Shown: piece after piece, positions 5,526 to 6,576 of the stretch
Position numbering within the stretch: position 1 is the stretch's first letter
Layout of the letters: each line of letters starts with the position of its first letter
NCBI GenBank assembly: GCA_007128525.1
Contig: SKXG01000277.1
Location: forward strand, 1 to 6,576
DNA length: 6,576 nucleotides
Source: Pseudomonadales bacterium
GTDB lineage: Bacteria > Pseudomonadota > Gammaproteobacteria > Pseudomonadales > Azotimanducaceae
Direction: 5' to 3'
Position numbers and translations under genes: made by a program
Notes under the pieces: model-generated
Databases searched by the model: none
What the model saw: the letters and a program-made list of their open reading frames with translations, nothing else
What the model was told of the DNA's origin: nothing

Positions 5526-6576
5526 ATGTCCAAAGCGGTAAGCGGACCCTTGAGCCCGGATGATCTGGCAACGTTGCACAAGTATTGGATGGCGGCCAAT
5601 TATCTCTCAGTTGGCCAGATCTATCTCAAAGACAATGCCCTGTTGCAAACGCCACTCAGTAAGGCCGACGTCAAACCCAGACTGCTGGGTCATTGGGGTA
5701 CGACGCCGGGTCTGAACCTGATTTATGCGCACCTGAACCGCGCGATCTGCCTACGCGACTTGAACTGCATCTATCTGACAGGGCCAGGCCATGGTGGTCC
5801 GGCATTGATTGCCAACACCTGGCTGGAAGGGTCATTCAGCGAAGCCTATGCCGATGTTCCCCGAGATGGTGACGGCATGCGTGAGCTGTTCCGTCAGTTC
5901 TCGTTCCCGGGTGGTCTGCCCAGCCATGTCGCTGCAGAAGTGCCGGGTTCCATTCATGAAGGTGGTGAACTGGGCTATGTGCTGTCCCACGCCTATGGTG
6001 CGGCCTTCGACAATCCGGATCTGCTGGTCGCCTGTGTCATCGGTGACGGCGAGGCGGAAACCGGACCACTGGCAGCAGCCTGGCACTCGAACAAGTTCCT
6101 GAACCCGGCTACGGATGGTGTGGTGCTGCCTATCCTGCACCTGAACGGTTACAAGATCGCCAACCCGACTCTGTTGGCCCGCATCAGTGAAGATGAGCTC
6201 GAAAGCCTGATGCGCGGCTATGGTCACCGGATGCTGCTGGTCGATGGTGATGATCCTGAACACGTGCATCAGCAGTTTGCGGCTGCGCTGGATGAGGCGC
6301 TCGATGAGATTGCCGAGATTCAAAGCGTGGCGCGGCAAGGCGGCGCGGCGCCTGTGCGTCCGCTGTGGCCGATGATCGTCCTGCGTACGCCAAAGGGATG
6401 GACAGGTCCGGCGCAAATAGATGGCCGCAAGGTCGAGGGTTCCTGGCGTTCTCATCAGGTGCCTTTCGGCAATGTCACCGGGTCCGAGCAGCGTCTGGCT
6501 GAATTGGAACGCTGGCTGCACAGCTATGCGCCGGACACCTTGTTTGATGAGCGTGGTGCACCGCGGCCGGCGTTGC
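5526..6576 (+). CDS. xfp: Phosphoketolase (xylulose-5-phosphate/fructose-6-phosphate), N-terminal part
   Basis: The frame is open from ATG 5526 to the window edge, giving 350 residues of a family usually near 790, so the gene is cut by the window and not evidently broken. It is a thiamine-diphosphate enzyme that cleaves xylulose 5-phosphate (and often fructose 6-phosphate) with phosphate to acetyl phosphate plus glyceraldehyde 3-phosphate (or erythrose 4-phosphate). Visible family motifs: [10 protein letters not shown] (55-64, His56), GPGHGGP (86-92, His89), FPGG plus SH (His134), [12 protein letters not shown] (140-151), the ThDP/Mg-binding GDGEAETGP (173-181), [14 protein letters not shown] (201 onward, Asn207) and SWRSHQVP with His310. 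All N-terminal catalytic histidines I can place are present. Whether it prefers xylulose 5-phosphate alone or both sugars cannot be judged here. It follows murB by 18 bases on the same strand, an unexpected neighbour functionally. Confidence 0.96.
   Translation, partial: MSKAVSGPLSPDDLATLHKYWMAANYLSVGQIYLKDNALLQTPLSKADVKPRLLGHWGTTPGLNLIYAHLNRAICLRDLNCIYLTGPGHGGPALIANTWLEGSFSEAYADVPRDGDGMRELFRQFSFPGGLPSHVAAEVPGSIHEGGELGYVLSHAYGAAFDNPDLLVACVIGDGEAETGPLAAAWHSNKFLNPATDGVVLPILHLNGYKIANPTLLARISEDELESLMRGYGHRMLLVDGDDPEHVHQQFAAALDEALDEIAEIQSVARQGGAAPVRPLWPMIVLRTPKGWTGPAQIDGRKVEGSWRSHQVPFGNVTGSEQRLAELERWLHSYAPDTLFDERGAPRPAL

Noticed and set aside
5832..6521. A 229-codon open frame on the - strand opposite phosphoketolase
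   Set aside because: The + strand frame here carries unmistakable phosphoketolase motifs, and the antisense translation shows nothing coherent.

Overview
The window looks like a chromosomal segment of a Gram-negative bacterium, most likely a gammaproteobacterium. The lipid A, Kdo and peptidoglycan proteins read like their gammaproteobacterial counterparts, and MurB is the long type with the E. coli domain layout. The lineage cannot be fixed more closely from the sequence alone. Base composition is moderately GC-rich and even throughout. Everything is on the + strand and tightly packed: five coding regions, three start/stop overlaps, and one 18-base gap.

Layout. Positions 7-3081 encode one uninterrupted 1024-residue protein. 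Its first ~590 residues are a complete MsbA (lipid A-core flippase, ABC exporter). Its last ~360 are a complete LpxK (tetraacyldisaccharide 4'-kinase). The two are joined by a ~73-residue Gly/Ser/Ala/Pro-rich linker. Next come kdsB (3078-3884, CMP-Kdo synthetase), a short AlkB-family Fe(II)/2-oxoglutarate dioxygenase (3871-4455), murB (4452-5507, UDP-N-acetylenolpyruvoylglucosamine reductase), and the first 350 codons of a phosphoketolase (5526 to the window end).

How they work together. LpxK phosphorylates the lipid A disaccharide to lipid IVA. KdsB activates Kdo for transfer onto lipid IVA. MsbA flips the finished core-lipid A across the inner membrane. MurB makes UDP-MurNAc for peptidoglycan. 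This is therefore an envelope-precursor operon with an AlkB-type nucleic-acid repair gene inserted and translationally coupled in its middle. A central-carbon enzyme, phosphoketolase, follows behind its own strong ribosome binding site.

The main unusual point is the MsbA-LpxK fusion. It joins the exporter and an enzyme of the same pathway in one chain, and there is no in-frame ATG from which a separate LpxK could start. The second is the AlkB gene in the envelope operon. I saw no mobile element, CRISPR array, RNA gene or defence system, and no non-coding stretch longer than 18 bases.
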